Made by a program: the position numbers and the translations under genes. 64,000 nucleotides of DNA from Lelliottia wanjuensis (GTDB taxonomy: Bacteria > Pseudomonadota > Gammaproteobacteria > Enterobacterales > Enterobacteriaceae). This document shows, in pieces, positions 33,668 through 42,728 of the stretch. Position 1 is the stretch's first letter, and the number at the start of each line of letters is the position of its first letter. Below the pieces are notes generated by a model. The model ran no database searches. It saw only the letters and a program-made list of their open reading frames with translations, and was not told the origin of the DNA. Where the stretch lies: NCBI RefSeq assembly GCF_030238365.1, contig NZ_JASSOT010000047.1, forward strand, positions 87,804 to 151,803, given 5' to 3'.

Positions 33668-33967
33668 GTGTGCTGGTTTCTTTATCTTGTCCGAACGGCC
33701 AACAATGCGCTCTACACCGGGATTACCACCGATGTGCCGCGGCGCTTCCTTGAACATCAAACGGGAAAAGGCGCCAAAGCGCTGCGGGGGAAAGGTGAGC
33801 TGACGCTGGCCTTTTCGGCGCACGTGGGTGAGCGCTCGCTGGCGCTGAAGATGGAGTACCGCATTAAACAGCTGACGAAGCGCCAGAAAGAGCGCCTCGT
33901 CGCCGGGGATGGGTCGTTTGAGGCCCTACGCGAGAGCCTGCAAACGGCGCCGGTTAAAAGCGATTGA
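33668..33967 (+). CDS. yhbQ: GIY-YIG nuclease-like protein YhbQ
   Basis: Small protein of 99 residues (UPF0213) with a GIY-YIG-type core, [20 protein letters not shown] and [20 protein letters not shown]. coli YhbQ has reported nuclease activity; its role is unclear. The start must be the GTG at 33668 because an in-frame stop lies at 33662; the ATG at 33661 is in another frame. Its 3' end overlaps yhbS. Confidence 0.92.
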   Translation: MCWFLYLVRTANNALYTGITTDVPRRFLEHQTGKGAKALRGKGELTLAFSAHVGERSLALKMEYRIKQLTKRQKERLVAGDGSFEALRESLQTAPVKSD

Positions 33968-34457
33968 AGTGATCGTGATACTCAACCAGACCGCTGACGC
34001 CGTTCAGGGCGTCATCCGCCAGGCGATGCACCTGGAAGGCGGTTTCGGTGCCCGGCCAGCGGCAGTGCAGATCGTAAGGCGCGGCAGGCTCAAACCCTAA
34101 GCGACCGTAGAACGCCGGATCGCCGAGCGTCACCACCGCGGCATAGCCAAATTCATTCAGGGAATCGAGCCCTTCATACACCAGCTGGCGCGCCAGCCCC
34201 TGACCGCGATAGTTTTCATCCACGGCCAGCGGGGCCATTCCGACCCACTGCAGATCTTCACCCTGAACGGCGACCGGGCTGAACGCCACATAACCCACGA
34301 CCTGCCCTTCATCGTCCGTCGCGACCAGACCGAGCGTCACCAGACCGTCTTCGCGCAGATCGTGGACCAGTCGGGCCTCGCCGTCTTCCGGGAACGACCG
34401 ACGTAATAATGCATCAATACCTGGGGCATCAATCCCAATTTCAACTCGAATCAGCAT
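33954..34457 (-). CDS. yhbS: GNAT-family N-acetyltransferase YhbS
   Basis: Acetyltransferase-fold protein of 167 residues. The acetyl-CoA-binding motif A is [20 protein letters not shown] at about 80-99, followed by [15 protein letters not shown]. The substrate is unknown. Its start overlaps the ubiT stop by seven bases, so the two are co-translated. Confidence 0.93.
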   Translation of the reverse strand: MLIRVEIGIDAPGIDALLRRSFPEDGEARLVHDLREDGLVTLGLVATDDEGQVVGYVAFSPVAVQGEDLQWVGMAPLAVDENYRGQGLARQLVYEGLDSLNEFGYAAVVTLGDPAFYGRLGFEPAAPYDLHCRWPGTETAFQVHRLADDALNGVSGLVEYHDHFNRF

Positions 34458-34975
34458 GGCTCACCTACTGAAGTGTGTTTACTTTCAGGCGGGTTTTTCA
34501 GACCAGCCTCAACGAAATCGGCCATTTGCATCAGCACCGTGCGCAGCGCCTTCGGCATCTGATCCAGTTCAATGGCATCCATTAAATTTTTGACGTACAG
34601 GCCAAGCTCGGTATCGCCTTCAATCACCAGACGACGCTGGAAGAAGAGGGTATCCGGGTCCTGCTTACGGGCGGCAATCATCAGCAGATCGCTGGCGTTC
34701 GCACTGAAACTGACATCCGCTGGGGCGGAATCACTGACCAGCAGCTTGCCGTTCTCAACGGAGGTAAACCAGCGCAGTCCAATGTCACGCACCTCGATAC
34801 TCAGCCAGCGGCCTTCCAGAAACTCCAGCTCGCCCTCTTCCAGCGCCTGGCGGAACTGCCAGCTTAGCACCTGTTGAAGCACCTGACGCTTAAGGGCGAA
34901 CGGTGTCAGTTTGACCGGCACGCTCAGCATTGATGGACCAAATTGTACGAGGCGTGAACGCAGTTTTTCCAGCAC
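34451..34975 (-). CDS. ubiT: SCP2-domain ubiquinone biosynthesis accessory factor UbiT (YhbT)
   Basis: Protein of 174 residues with an SCP2 sterol-carrier-like lipid-binding domain (about 45-145). In E. coli UbiT works with UbiU and UbiV in oxygen-independent ubiquinone synthesis, probably by binding the lipid intermediates. The start is a GTG at 34973-34975. It is divergent from ubiUV across a regulatory gap of 220 bases. Confidence 0.94.
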   Translation of the reverse strand: MLEKLRSRLVQFGPSMLSVPVKLTPFALKRQVLQQVLSWQFRQALEEGELEFLEGRWLSIEVRDIGLRWFTSVENGKLLVSDSAPADVSFSANASDLLMIAARKQDPDTLFFQRRLVIEGDTELGLYVKNLMDAIELDQMPKALRTVLMQMADFVEAGLKNPPESKHTSVGEPC

Positions 34976-35059
34976 GAGCTTTACTCCCTGATGTCGATAA
35001 TCCCGTTATTTTGCCATATCCGGCAGCCATCGTAGCGGCGTAAATCAACAAACCGTATT

Positions 35060-35145
35060 GCGACGTCATTGATTATTGGTGTCATCAATACGCCATTAAC
35101 TGCCTTAAATCAAAAATTGTCGCGTGGAGGTTAATTAAACTCCCC
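35060..35145. promoter_or_regulatory. Control region between ubiT and ubiUV with FNR/ArcA-like motifs
   Basis: Seen directly: TTGAT (35069-35073) and ATCAA (35084-35088) as widely spaced FNR-like half sites, TTAAATCAA near 35105-35113, and GTTAATTAAAC (35130-35140), which resembles the ArcA-P box. None is a perfect FNR palindrome. FNR control of these genes is established in E. coli, so anaerobic regulation is likely, but site assignment is tentative. Confidence 0.45.
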
Positions 35146-35195
35146 GTTCGTTAACAATTTTGTGCCCTCTGGGGCAGCGAACGTCAGGATAAATT

Positions 35196-36191
35196 ATGGA
35201 GCTGCTCTGTCCAGCCGGAAACCTTCCGGCACTTAAGGCGGCCATCGAAAATGGCGCCGACGCGGTCTATATCGGTCTGAAAGATGACACCAACGCCCGC
35301 CATTTTGCTGGTCTGAACTTCACGGAGAAAAAGCTTCAGGAAGCGGTTAACTTCGTCCACCAGCACCGCCGCAAATTACATATCGCCATCAACACCTTCG
35401 CCCATCCCGATGGCTATGCGCGCTGGCAGCGCGCGGTGGATATGGCGGCCCAGCTTGGGGCAGATGCCTTGATTCTGGCCGACCTCGCTATGCTGGAGTA
35501 TGCCGCAGAACGCTATCCGCATATTGAGCGCCATGTCTCTGTTCAGGCTTCGGCCACCAACGAGGAGGCCGTGCGTTTCTATCACCGCCACTTCGACGTC
35601 GCCCGCGTGGTGTTGCCGCGCGTGCTCTCTATTCATCAGGTTAAGCAACTGGCGCGGGTCTCGCCAGTTCCCCTGGAAGTTTTTGCGTTCGGCAGTCTGT
35701 GCATTATGGCGGAAGGCCGTTGCTATCTGTCGTCCTATCTGACCGGCGAATCGCCGAATACCGTCGGGGCCTGCTCCCCTGCCCGCTTTGTGCGCTGGCA
35801 GCAGACGCCGCAAGGGCTGGAATCGCGTCTGAACGACGTGCTGATCGACCGCTACCAGGACGGGGAAAACGCCGGTTATCCGACGCTGTGTAAGGGCCGC
35901 TATCTGGTCGACGGCGAGCGGTATCACGCTCTCGAAGAGCCGACCAGCCTGAACACCCTGGAGCTGCTGCCAGAACTGCTGGCGGCGAATATCGCCTCGG
36001 TGAAAATCGAAGGCCGCCAGCGCAGCCCGGCGTACGTCAGCCAGGTCGCCAAAGTGTGGCGTCAGGCGATTGACCGCTGCATGGCCGATCCGCAGAACTA
36101 TGCGCCCCAACCGACCTGGATGGACACCCTGGGCGCAATGTCCGAAGGCACGCAAACCACGCTTGGCGCGTATCACCGTAAATGGCAGTGA
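35196..36191 (+). CDS. ubiU: O2-independent ubiquinone biosynthesis protein UbiU (YhbU)
   Basis: Peptidase U32-family protein of 331 residues. With UbiV it forms an iron-sulfur complex that hydroxylates the quinone ring without oxygen. The family signature is EVFAFGSLCIMAEGRCYLSS, and four conserved cysteines (in GSLCIM, GRCYL, GACSP and TLCKGRY) fit the 4Fe-4S ligand set. It is followed by ubiV after eight bases. Confidence 0.95.
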   Translation: MELLCPAGNLPALKAAIENGADAVYIGLKDDTNARHFAGLNFTEKKLQEAVNFVHQHRRKLHIAINTFAHPDGYARWQRAVDMAAQLGADALILADLAMLEYAAERYPHIERHVSVQASATNEEAVRFYHRHFDVARVVLPRVLSIHQVKQLARVSPVPLEVFAFGSLCIMAEGRCYLSSYLTGESPNTVGACSPARFVRWQQTPQGLESRLNDVLIDRYQDGENAGYPTLCKGRYLVDGERYHALEEPTSLNTLELLPELLAANIASVKIEGRQRSPAYVSQVAKVWRQAIDRCMADPQNYAPQPTWMDTLGAMSEGTQTTLGAYHRKWQ

Positions 36192-36199
36192 GATAATCC

Positions 36200-37078
36200 A
36201 TGAAATATTCATTAGGACCGGTGCTCTACTACTGGTCAAAAGAGACGCTGGAAGATTTTTACCAGCAGGCGGCGGGCAGCAGCGCCGATACGATTTATCT
36301 CGGTGAATCCGTGTGCAGCAAGCGTCGTGCAACCAAAGTGGGCGACTGGCTGGATATGGCGAAAACCCTCGCGGGCAGCGGCAAGCAGGTGGTGCTGTCG
36401 ACGCTGGCGCTGGTGCAGGCCTCGTCCGAGCTTGGCGAGATTAAGCGCTACGTCGATAACGGCGATTTTCTACTGGAAGCGAGCGATCTTGGCGTGGTGA
36501 ATATGTGCGCCGAGCGCAAGCTGCCGTTTGTCGCCGGGCACGCGCTCAACTGCTACAACGCCGTGACGCTGCGCCTGCTGTTGAAACAGGGGATGACGCG
36601 CTGGTGTATGCCGGTGGAACTGTCCCGCGACTGGCTGGTCAATCTGCTGAATCAGTGCCAAGAGCTGGGCATCCGCGACCAGTTTGAAGTGGAGGTGTTG
36701 AGCTACGGGCATCTGCCGCTGGCCTACTCCGCGCGCTGCTTTACCGCCCGTTCGGAAGATCGCCCGAAAGACGAGTGTGAAACCTGCTGCATCAAGTATC
36801 CGAACGGCCGCAATATGCTGTCGCAGGAGAACCAACTGGTGTTTGTGCTGAACGGCATTCAGACCATGAGCGGCTATGTTTACAACCTCGGCAACGAGCT
36901 GACGTCGATGCAGGGCGTGGTGGATATGGTGCGTCTGTCGCCGTTAGACACTGACGTCTTTGCGATGCTGGATGCGTTTCGCGCCAACGAAAATGGCACC
37001 GCGCCATTGCCGCTGAAGGCCAACAGTGACTGTAACGGTTACTGGAGACGCGTGGCAGGGCTGGAGCTGCAGGCCTAA
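36200..37078 (+). CDS. ubiV: O2-independent ubiquinone biosynthesis protein UbiV (YhbV)
   Basis: U32-family partner of UbiU, 292 residues. Cluster cysteines are visible in GESVCSKRR (about residue 38) and in ARCFTARSEDRPKDECETCC (about 180-197). The gene closely follows ubiU and is followed by yhbW. Confidence 0.95.
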   Translation: MKYSLGPVLYYWSKETLEDFYQQAAGSSADTIYLGESVCSKRRATKVGDWLDMAKTLAGSGKQVVLSTLALVQASSELGEIKRYVDNGDFLLEASDLGVVNMCAERKLPFVAGHALNCYNAVTLRLLLKQGMTRWCMPVELSRDWLVNLLNQCQELGIRDQFEVEVLSYGHLPLAYSARCFTARSEDRPKDECETCCIKYPNGRNMLSQENQLVFVLNGIQTMSGYVYNLGNELTSMQGVVDMVRLSPLDTDVFAMLDAFRANENGTAPLPLKANSDCNGYWRRVAGLELQA

Positions 37079-37082
37079 AAAA

Positions 37083-37154
37083 AGCTCACTTTGTTAACAA
37101 CAAGGGTTAATTTTTAATGCACTATTAAAAGATATGCCGTCGACAAAGTGAGCT
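37083..37154 (+). repeat. 12-bp inverted repeat spanning the ubiV-yhbW gap
   Basis: AGCTCACTTTGT (37083-37094) and its exact complement ACAAAGTGAGCT (37143-37154) flank a 48-base AT-rich loop. The first arm begins five bases after the ubiV stop; the second ends three bases before the yhbW ATG and would cover its ribosome-binding region. Confidence 0.6.
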
Positions 37155-37157
37155 GTT

Positions 37158-38165
37158 ATGACTGATAAATCCATTCCCTTTTCGGTGCTCGATCTGGCGC
37201 CGATCCCAGAAGGCTCCTCTGCGCGAGAAGCCTTTTCTCACTCTCTGGATCTCGCCCGTCTCGCGGAACAGCGCGGATATCATCGCTACTGGCTGGCGGA
37301 GCATCACAACATGGTTGGCATCGCCAGCGCCGCGACCTCGGTGCTGATTGGCTATCTGGCCGCGAATACTACCACCCTTCATCTCGGCTCGGGCGGCGTG
37401 ATGCTACCGAACCACTCCCCGCTGGTAATTGCCGAGCAGTTTGGCACGCTGAATACCCTTTATCCGGGGCGTATTGATTTAGGGCTTGGCCGTGCGCCGG
37501 GCAGCGATCAGCCGACCATGCGCGCGCTGCGTCGCCATATGAGCGGCGATATTGATAACTTCCCGCGCGATGTGGCGGAGCTGGTGGACTGGTTCGATGC
37601 GCGCGATCCAAATCCACATGTGCGTCCGGTTCCTGGCTACGGTGAGAAGATTCCCGTATGGCTGTTAGGTTCAAGCCTCTACAGCGCACAGCTGGCGGCA
37701 CAGCTCGGCCTGCCGTTTGCGTTCGCCTCCCACTTTGCCCCGGATATGTTGCATCAGGCGCTGCATCTTTATCGCACTAACTTCAAACCGTCAGAGCGGC
37801 TGGAGAAACCGCACGCGATGGTGTGCATCAATATCATTGCCGCCGACAGCAACCGCGATGCGGAATTCCTGTTCACCTCGATGCAGCAGGCCTTCGCCAA
37901 ACTGCGTCGTGGCGAAAGCGGGCAGTTGCCGCCACCGGTGGAGAATATGCATCAGCTGTGGTCAGCGTCGGAGCAATACGGCGTGCAGCAGGCGCTGAGC
38001 ATGTCGCTGGTGGGCGATAAAGCGAAAGTGCGTCACGGGCTGGAGGCAGTGCTGCGCGAAACGCAGGCCGATGAGATTATGGTTAACGGACAGATTTTCG
38101 ATCACCAGGCGCGTTTGCATTCGTTTGATCTGGCGATGCAGGTGAAAGAGGAGTTGTTGGGGTAG
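37158..38165 (+). CDS. yhbW: Luciferase-like flavin monooxygenase YhbW
   Basis: Bacterial luciferase-family protein of 335 residues (MsnO8-type), with [20 protein letters not shown] near residues 45-64, [14 protein letters not shown], and [11 protein letters not shown] at about 112-122. It presumably uses reduced flavin and oxygen on an unknown substrate. The distance from ubiV (79 bases, with a long inverted repeat) suggests a separate control point. Confidence 0.93.
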   Translation: MTDKSIPFSVLDLAPIPEGSSAREAFSHSLDLARLAEQRGYHRYWLAEHHNMVGIASAATSVLIGYLAANTTTLHLGSGGVMLPNHSPLVIAEQFGTLNTLYPGRIDLGLGRAPGSDQPTMRALRRHMSGDIDNFPRDVAELVDWFDARDPNPHVRPVPGYGEKIPVWLLGSSLYSAQLAAQLGLPFAFASHFAPDMLHQALHLYRTNFKPSERLEKPHAMVCINIIAADSNRDAEFLFTSMQQAFAKLRRGESGQLPPPVENMHQLWSASEQYGVQQALSMSLVGDKAKVRHGLEAVLRETQADEIMVNGQIFDHQARLHSFDLAMQVKEELLG

Positions 38166-38167
38166 TT

Positions 38168-38232
38168 TTGTGCCCGGTGGCGCTGCGCTTACCGGGCCTA
38201 CAAATTTATGCTGCCGCCATCCGGCAAAGCGT
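38168..38232. repeat. REP/BIME between yhbW and mtr
   Basis: Two units, GCCCGGTGGCGCTGCGCTTA and the inverted GCCGCCATCCGGCAAAGCG, are placed between converging genes. Confidence 0.8.
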
Positions 38233-38233
38233 T

Positions 38234-39478
38234 TTACTGATACACCGGCAACACATCAAAGCTCGACAGAATATGCACCAGCGCGTTACCGACACCGAAC
38301 ACCAGAATCAGCGCAATCATCGGCTTGCCGCCCCAGACGCGGAATTTTGGGCTGCCGAAGCGTTTACGTGATTTACGCGCCAGCAGCGCCGGAACAATCG
38401 CCGCCCAGATGGTCGCCGCCAGACCCGCATACCCGATGGCATACAGGAAACCGTTAGGCCACAGCAGGCCACCCACAATTGGCGGCAGGAAGGTCAGCAG
38501 CGCGGTTTTCAGACGGCCCATCGCGGAATCATCAAAGCCAAACAGATCCGCCAGGTAGTCGAACAGGCCCAGCGTCACGCCGAGGAACGAACTCGCCACC
38601 GCAAAGTTTGAGAACACCACCAGGAGCAGATCCAGACTGCGGCTGTTCAGCACGCCACTCAGCGCCTGCACCAGCACATCAATATTCCCGCCCTTCTGAG
38701 CAATGCCGATAAATTCCGGACGCGGGATGTTGCCCATCGTCCCCAGCAGCCAAATCACATACAGGCCCAGCGCCAGCAGCGTACCGTAAACCAGGCAGCG
38801 AATGATGGTGCGCGGATCTTTGCCGTAATACTTCATCAGGCTCGGGACGTTACCGTGATAGCCAAACGACGCCAGACAGAACGGCAGTGTCATCAGGAGA
38901 TACGGCGAGTACGACGCGTGAGTTTCCGCAACGTTAAACAGCGTCGCGGGCGTGACGTGCCCCAGCAGGCTGCCGAAAGTCAGGAAGAAAGTAATCACCT
39001 TTGCGCCGAGCACGATAGCCGTCATGCGGCTCACCGCTTTAGTGCTCATCCAGACGATAAAGGCTACCGCCAGGGCGAAGACTAAACCGGCCATCCGTGC
39101 CGGAATGTTTAGCGACATCTCGGCAAACGTATGGTGCAGGATCGAACCGCTCGCCGAAATGTAGGCGTAGGTCAGGATGTAGAGCACGAAGGCAATCGAG
39201 ATGCCATTCACCACGTTCCAGCCTTTGCCCAGCAGATCTTTGGTGATGGTGTCGAAGCTCGACCCGATACGGTAGTTCAGGTTGGCTTCGAGGATCATCA
39301 GCCCGGAATGCAGCATACAGAACCAGGTAAACACCAGCGCCGCCAGCGACCAGAAGAACCACGCACCGGACATCACCACCGGCAGGGAAAACATCCCTGC
39401 GCCAATTATCGTCCCGCCGATGATCACCACGCCGCCGAGCAGCGAAGGTGAAGTTTGTGTGGTGGTTAGTGTCGCCAT
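38234..39478 (-). CDS. mtr: High-affinity tryptophan permease Mtr
   Basis: HAAAP-family proton symporter of 414 residues specific for tryptophan, with about 11 membrane segments. The N-terminus [20 protein letters not shown] and most of the chain match E. coli Mtr. The ATG at 39476-39478 is chosen by homology; a start eight codons upstream is unlikely. A TrpR-like operator lies about 50 bases upstream, consistent with the known TrpR repression. Confidence 0.96.
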   Translation of the reverse strand: MATLTTTQTSPSLLGGVVIIGGTIIGAGMFSLPVVMSGAWFFWSLAALVFTWFCMLHSGLMILEANLNYRIGSSFDTITKDLLGKGWNVVNGISIAFVLYILTYAYISASGSILHHTFAEMSLNIPARMAGLVFALAVAFIVWMSTKAVSRMTAIVLGAKVITFFLTFGSLLGHVTPATLFNVAETHASYSPYLLMTLPFCLASFGYHGNVPSLMKYYGKDPRTIIRCLVYGTLLALGLYVIWLLGTMGNIPRPEFIGIAQKGGNIDVLVQALSGVLNSRSLDLLLVVFSNFAVASSFLGVTLGLFDYLADLFGFDDSAMGRLKTALLTFLPPIVGGLLWPNGFLYAIGYAGLAATIWAAIVPALLARKSRKRFGSPKFRVWGGKPMIALILVFGVGNALVHILSSFDVLPVYQ

Positions 39479-39530
39479 ACAGCCCTTTCTCCAGTTAAAC
39501 ATTTTGCTACTGCATTTTAATGTGTCGCAC

Positions 39531-39550
39531 TGTACCAGTACGATAGTACA
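39531..39550 (-). promoter_or_regulatory. TrpR operator of mtr
   Basis: TGTACCAGTACGATAGTACA carries the GTAC half sites of the trp operator family and lies where the E. coli mtr operator is found. Confidence 0.8.
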
Positions 39551-39557
39551 AATGGAA

Positions 39558-39588
39558 TAAAAAAAGCCCCGATAAAAATATCGGGGCT
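39558..39588 (-). terminator. Terminator after deaD
   Basis: On the minus strand AGCCCCGAT and ATCGGGGCT form a stem, followed by a run of T residues just before the mtr control region. Confidence 0.88.
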
Positions 39589-39621
39589 GTAATGATTACT
39601 TTACGCTATCAGGCGTGGCAA

Positions 39622-41553
39622 TTACGCGTCGCGACGACGGGTAGTGCCTTCTTCGCGACGTGGGCCGCGATTTTCGCGACGCTCACCGCTGAAGCGGCCT
39701 GCACCGGCTGGTGCTGCGCCATCACGACGAGGACCACGACCGCCTTCACGACGCTCACCGCCACCGAAACGACGCTCGCCCGCTGGACGATCGCCTTCAC
39801 GACGAGGACCACGGTCCGGACGCGGCTGGGCATCGCCCATCAGCTGCATGTTCATCGGCTTGTTCAGGATGCGAGTGCGAGTAAAGTGCTGCAGAACTTC
39901 GCCCGGCATGCCTTTTGGCAGTTCGATAGTAGAGTGAGTACCGAACAGCTTGATGTTACCGATGTAACGGCTGCTGATGTCACCTTCGTTAGCGATAGCG
40001 CCAACGATATGACGAACTTCAACACCGTCATCACGGCCAACTTCAATGCGGTACAGTTCCATATCGCCTGCGTCACGACGCTCACGACGTGGACGGTCTT
40101 CACCGCTACGCTCTGGACGGTCGCCACGTGGGCCACGGTCATTGCGGTCGCCGCGTGGAGCACGATCGTTGCGATCGAAACGATCGTCACGGTCGCGGAA
40201 TTCACGCTTAGGACGCATCGGTGCATCAGGTGGCACGATCAGAGCACGTTCGCCCTGGGCCATTTTCAGCAGCGCTGCAGCCAGAGTTTCGATGTCCAGC
40301 GCTTCGCCTTCCACGGTCGGCTGGATTTGCGCCAGCAGAGCACGGTACTGATCCAGATCGCTGCTTTCCAGCTGCTGCTGGACTTTCGCGGCGAATTTTT
40401 CCAGACGGCGTTTGCCCAGCAGGTCTGCGTTTGGCAGGTCTGCTTCTGGAATGGTCAGCTTCATGGTGCGTTCAATGTTACGCAGCAGACGACGCTCACG
40501 GTTCTCAACGAACAGCAGAGCACGGCCAGCACGACCCGCACGACCGGTACGACCGATACGGTGAACGTAAGACTCGGAATCCATAGGGATATCGTAGTTC
40601 ACAACCAGGCTGATACGTTCTACGTCCAGACCACGTGCTGCCACGTCGGTTGCAATCAGGATGTCCAGACGACCGTCTTTCAGACGCTCCAGAGTCTGCT
40701 CACGCAGGGACTGGTTCATGTCGCCGTTCAGCGCTGCGCTGTTGTAGCCGCTACGTTCCAGAGCTTCAGCCACTTCCAGGGTCGCGTTTTTGGTACGTAC
40801 GAAGATAATCGCCGCATCAAAATCTTCTGCTTCCAGGAAACGCACCAGCGCTTCGTTTTTACGCATTCCATGTACAGACCAGAATGTCTGGCTGATGTCC
40901 GGGCGAGTGGTCACGCTGGACTGGATGCGCACTTCCTGCGGATCCTTCATGAAACGACGGGTGATACGACGGATCGCTTCTGGCATGGTTGCAGAGAACA
41001 GAGCGGTCTGATGACCTTCTGGGATCTGAGCCATGATGGTTTCTACGTCTTCGATGAAGCCCATGCGCAGCATTTCGTCAGCTTCATCCAGAACCAGACC
41101 GCTCAGTTTAGAGAGATCCAGAGTACCGCGTTTCAGGTGATCCAGCAGACGGCCAGGTGTACCGACAACAATCTGTGGACCCTGACGCAGGGCGCGTAAC
41201 TGCACGTCATAACGCTGGCCGCCGTAAAGGGCTACCACGTTCACGCCGCGCATATGTTTAGAGAATTCAGTCATCGCTTCCGCAACCTGAACAGCCAGTT
41301 CACGGGTCGGAGCGAGCACGAGGATCTGCGGAGCACGCAGTTCCGGATCAATGTTGTGCAGCAGTGGCAGCGAGAACGCTGCGGTCTTACCGCTACCAGT
41401 CTGGGCCATGCCCAGCACGTCACGACCAGAGAGCAGATGCGGGATGCATTCAGCCTGGATCGGAGATGGTTTTTCGTAACCCAGATCGTTAAGGGCTTCA
41501 AGGATAGTGGCCTTCAGGCCCAGATCTGCAAAAGTGGTTTCGAATTCAGCCAT
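39622..41553 (-). CDS. deaD: Cold-shock DEAD-box RNA helicase DeaD (CsdA)
   Basis: ATP-dependent RNA helicase of 643 residues involved in ribosome assembly and mRNA turnover in the cold. Helicase motifs are in order: [26 protein letters not shown], and [12 protein letters not shown] dsRBD-like/RRM region follows, then an Arg/Gly/Asp-rich tail ([13 protein letters not shown] and similar repeats). The ATG at 41551-41553 ([13 protein letters not shown]) overlaps the end of yrbN by eight bases; an upstream in-frame ATG at 41619 is not supported. Confidence 0.97.
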   Translation of the reverse strand: MAEFETTFADLGLKATILEALNDLGYEKPSPIQAECIPHLLSGRDVLGMAQTGSGKTAAFSLPLLHNIDPELRAPQILVLAPTRELAVQVAEAMTEFSKHMRGVNVVALYGGQRYDVQLRALRQGPQIVVGTPGRLLDHLKRGTLDLSKLSGLVLDEADEMLRMGFIEDVETIMAQIPEGHQTALFSATMPEAIRRITRRFMKDPQEVRIQSSVTTRPDISQTFWSVHGMRKNEALVRFLEAEDFDAAIIFVRTKNATLEVAEALERSGYNSAALNGDMNQSLREQTLERLKDGRLDILIATDVAARGLDVERISLVVNYDIPMDSESYVHRIGRTGRAGRAGRALLFVENRERRLLRNIERTMKLTIPEADLPNADLLGKRRLEKFAAKVQQQLESSDLDQYRALLAQIQPTVEGEALDIETLAAALLKMAQGERALIVPPDAPMRPKREFRDRDDRFDRNDRAPRGDRNDRGPRGDRPERSGEDRPRRERRDAGDMELYRIEVGRDDGVEVRHIVGAIANEGDISSRYIGNIKLFGTHSTIELPKGMPGEVLQHFTRTRILNKPMNMQLMGDAQPRPDRGPRREGDRPAGERRFGGGERREGGRGPRRDGAAPAGAGRFSGERRENRGPRREEGTTRRRDA

Positions 41554-41626
41554 GTAGTACAAGTGCCTCGATATTAATGGCGGCCAGTCTACATAACTCG
41601 TCGTGAAAATGATTAGCAATTTTCAT
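41546..41626 (-). CDS. yrbN: Small protein YrbN upstream of deaD
   Basis: A 26-residue frame (starts [20 protein letters not shown]) begins at 41626 and ends in a TGA that overlaps the deaD start (ATGGCTGA). It matches my memory of E. coli YrbN, found as a translated small gene in the deaD leader. The overlap suggests its translation couples to or controls deaD. Confidence 0.88.
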   Translation of the reverse strand: MKIANHFHDELCRLAAINIEALVLHG

Positions 41627-41735
41627 TGAAAAGTGTGAACCGGCTCAAAGTAGGTGTATTGACGAACAACAACGCCCTCACCAGTTAAGGTGATGGCAAT
41701 CAAAAAATGATTACGGGCTGAAGTGGTGACGTCAG

Positions 41736-42620
41736 CTATTGCTGGTCCGATTCTGCCAGGTCGTCTTGCTCCTGGCCCAAGAGCGATAATTCCAACAATG
41801 CATAACGGTGCTCAACGAAGTTGTGGACGTTGTTAGCAACCGCTAATTTGAACAGTGCCGTGGCGCTGTCCTTATCCCCCAGACTTAGGTAGTACTTACC
41901 TAAATAGAAGTTGGTTTCACTGAGATGCTCAGCGAGCGAGGTGTTATCCGTTGCGTCCGCCTTGAGCCTATCCATCAGCGTTGCTTCGCTAATGTTGCCC
42001 AGGTAGAACTCGACAATGTTCCATCCCCATTGTTCCTTGTCCGATTTCTCGAAACGTTGCTTTAACGTCTCTTTCGCCTGCTTCTCATCGAGCTTCTGCT
42101 CAACGATGTAAAGCCACAGGACGCGGAAAGGATCATTAGGATCGTCTTGATAAAACGCCAGCAGATCATCTTGCGCTAACTTGTCACGACCGCCGTAATA
42201 CAGGGCGATACCGCGATTCAAGTGCGCGTAGTTGTAAGTTGGATCAAGCTCAAGTACAGAATCAAACGCTTCATAGGCAGCATCAAAATTGCCTGCCTGC
42301 GTTAAATATATGCCTAAGTAATTGAATACTTCAGGCATATCAGGTCGGATTGCCAGCGCTTGTGAAAAATCATTTCGCGCTAGTGCCCTCAGACCGAGAC
42401 TATCATACAACACTCCGCGCTCATATAAAAGCTGTGCGCGTTCATCATCGGTTAAAGCCCGACTGGCAAGAATTTGTTCCATGCGTGCCAGAATCACTTC
42501 CTGCTGCAAAGTCGGTTGCAATGGCACTGCGAGGACTTCGCTCTTACGCCAGGCAGAGTTGCTGCATCCTGCCAGCGTTAAAGCTGTCGCAACGAAACAC
42601 CAGCGCAAAAAAGGCTTCAT
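41736..42620 (-). CDS. nlpI: Lipoprotein NlpI, TPR adaptor
   Basis: Outer-membrane lipoprotein of 294 residues with lipobox LTLAGC (Cys19) and TPR repeats (for example [20 protein letters not shown], and [20 protein letters not shown]). It is an adaptor for the Prc protease and for peptidoglycan hydrolases in E. coli. It lies downstream of pnp. Confidence 0.96.
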   Translation of the reverse strand: MKPFLRWCFVATALTLAGCSNSAWRKSEVLAVPLQPTLQQEVILARMEQILASRALTDDERAQLLYERGVLYDSLGLRALARNDFSQALAIRPDMPEVFNYLGIYLTQAGNFDAAYEAFDSVLELDPTYNYAHLNRGIALYYGGRDKLAQDDLLAFYQDDPNDPFRVLWLYIVEQKLDEKQAKETLKQRFEKSDKEQWGWNIVEFYLGNISEATLMDRLKADATDNTSLAEHLSETNFYLGKYYLSLGDKDSATALFKLAVANNVHNFVEHRYALLELSLLGQEQDDLAESDQQ

Positions 42621-42696
42621 TTCCCACTCCCGAAGACAACTATTGGATGAACGTCCTGTCCCCCGGCTGCTAACAAGGCGTCCTGCCTGATAATAC

Positions 42697-42718
42697 GCCC
42701 TCCGCCAAAGCGGAGGGC
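42697..42718 (-). terminator. Hairpin after pnp
   Basis: GCCCTCCGC and GCGGAGGGC form a nine-base stem 11 bases beyond the pnp stop; the downstream U tract is weak. Confidence 0.6.
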
Positions 42719-42728
42719 AAATGCAACC

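Noticed and set aside
39592..41199. Open frame of 535 codons on the plus strand
   Set aside because: Antisense shadow of deaD caused by its codon use; low-complexity Thr/Ala-rich translation, no homology and no ribosome-binding site.
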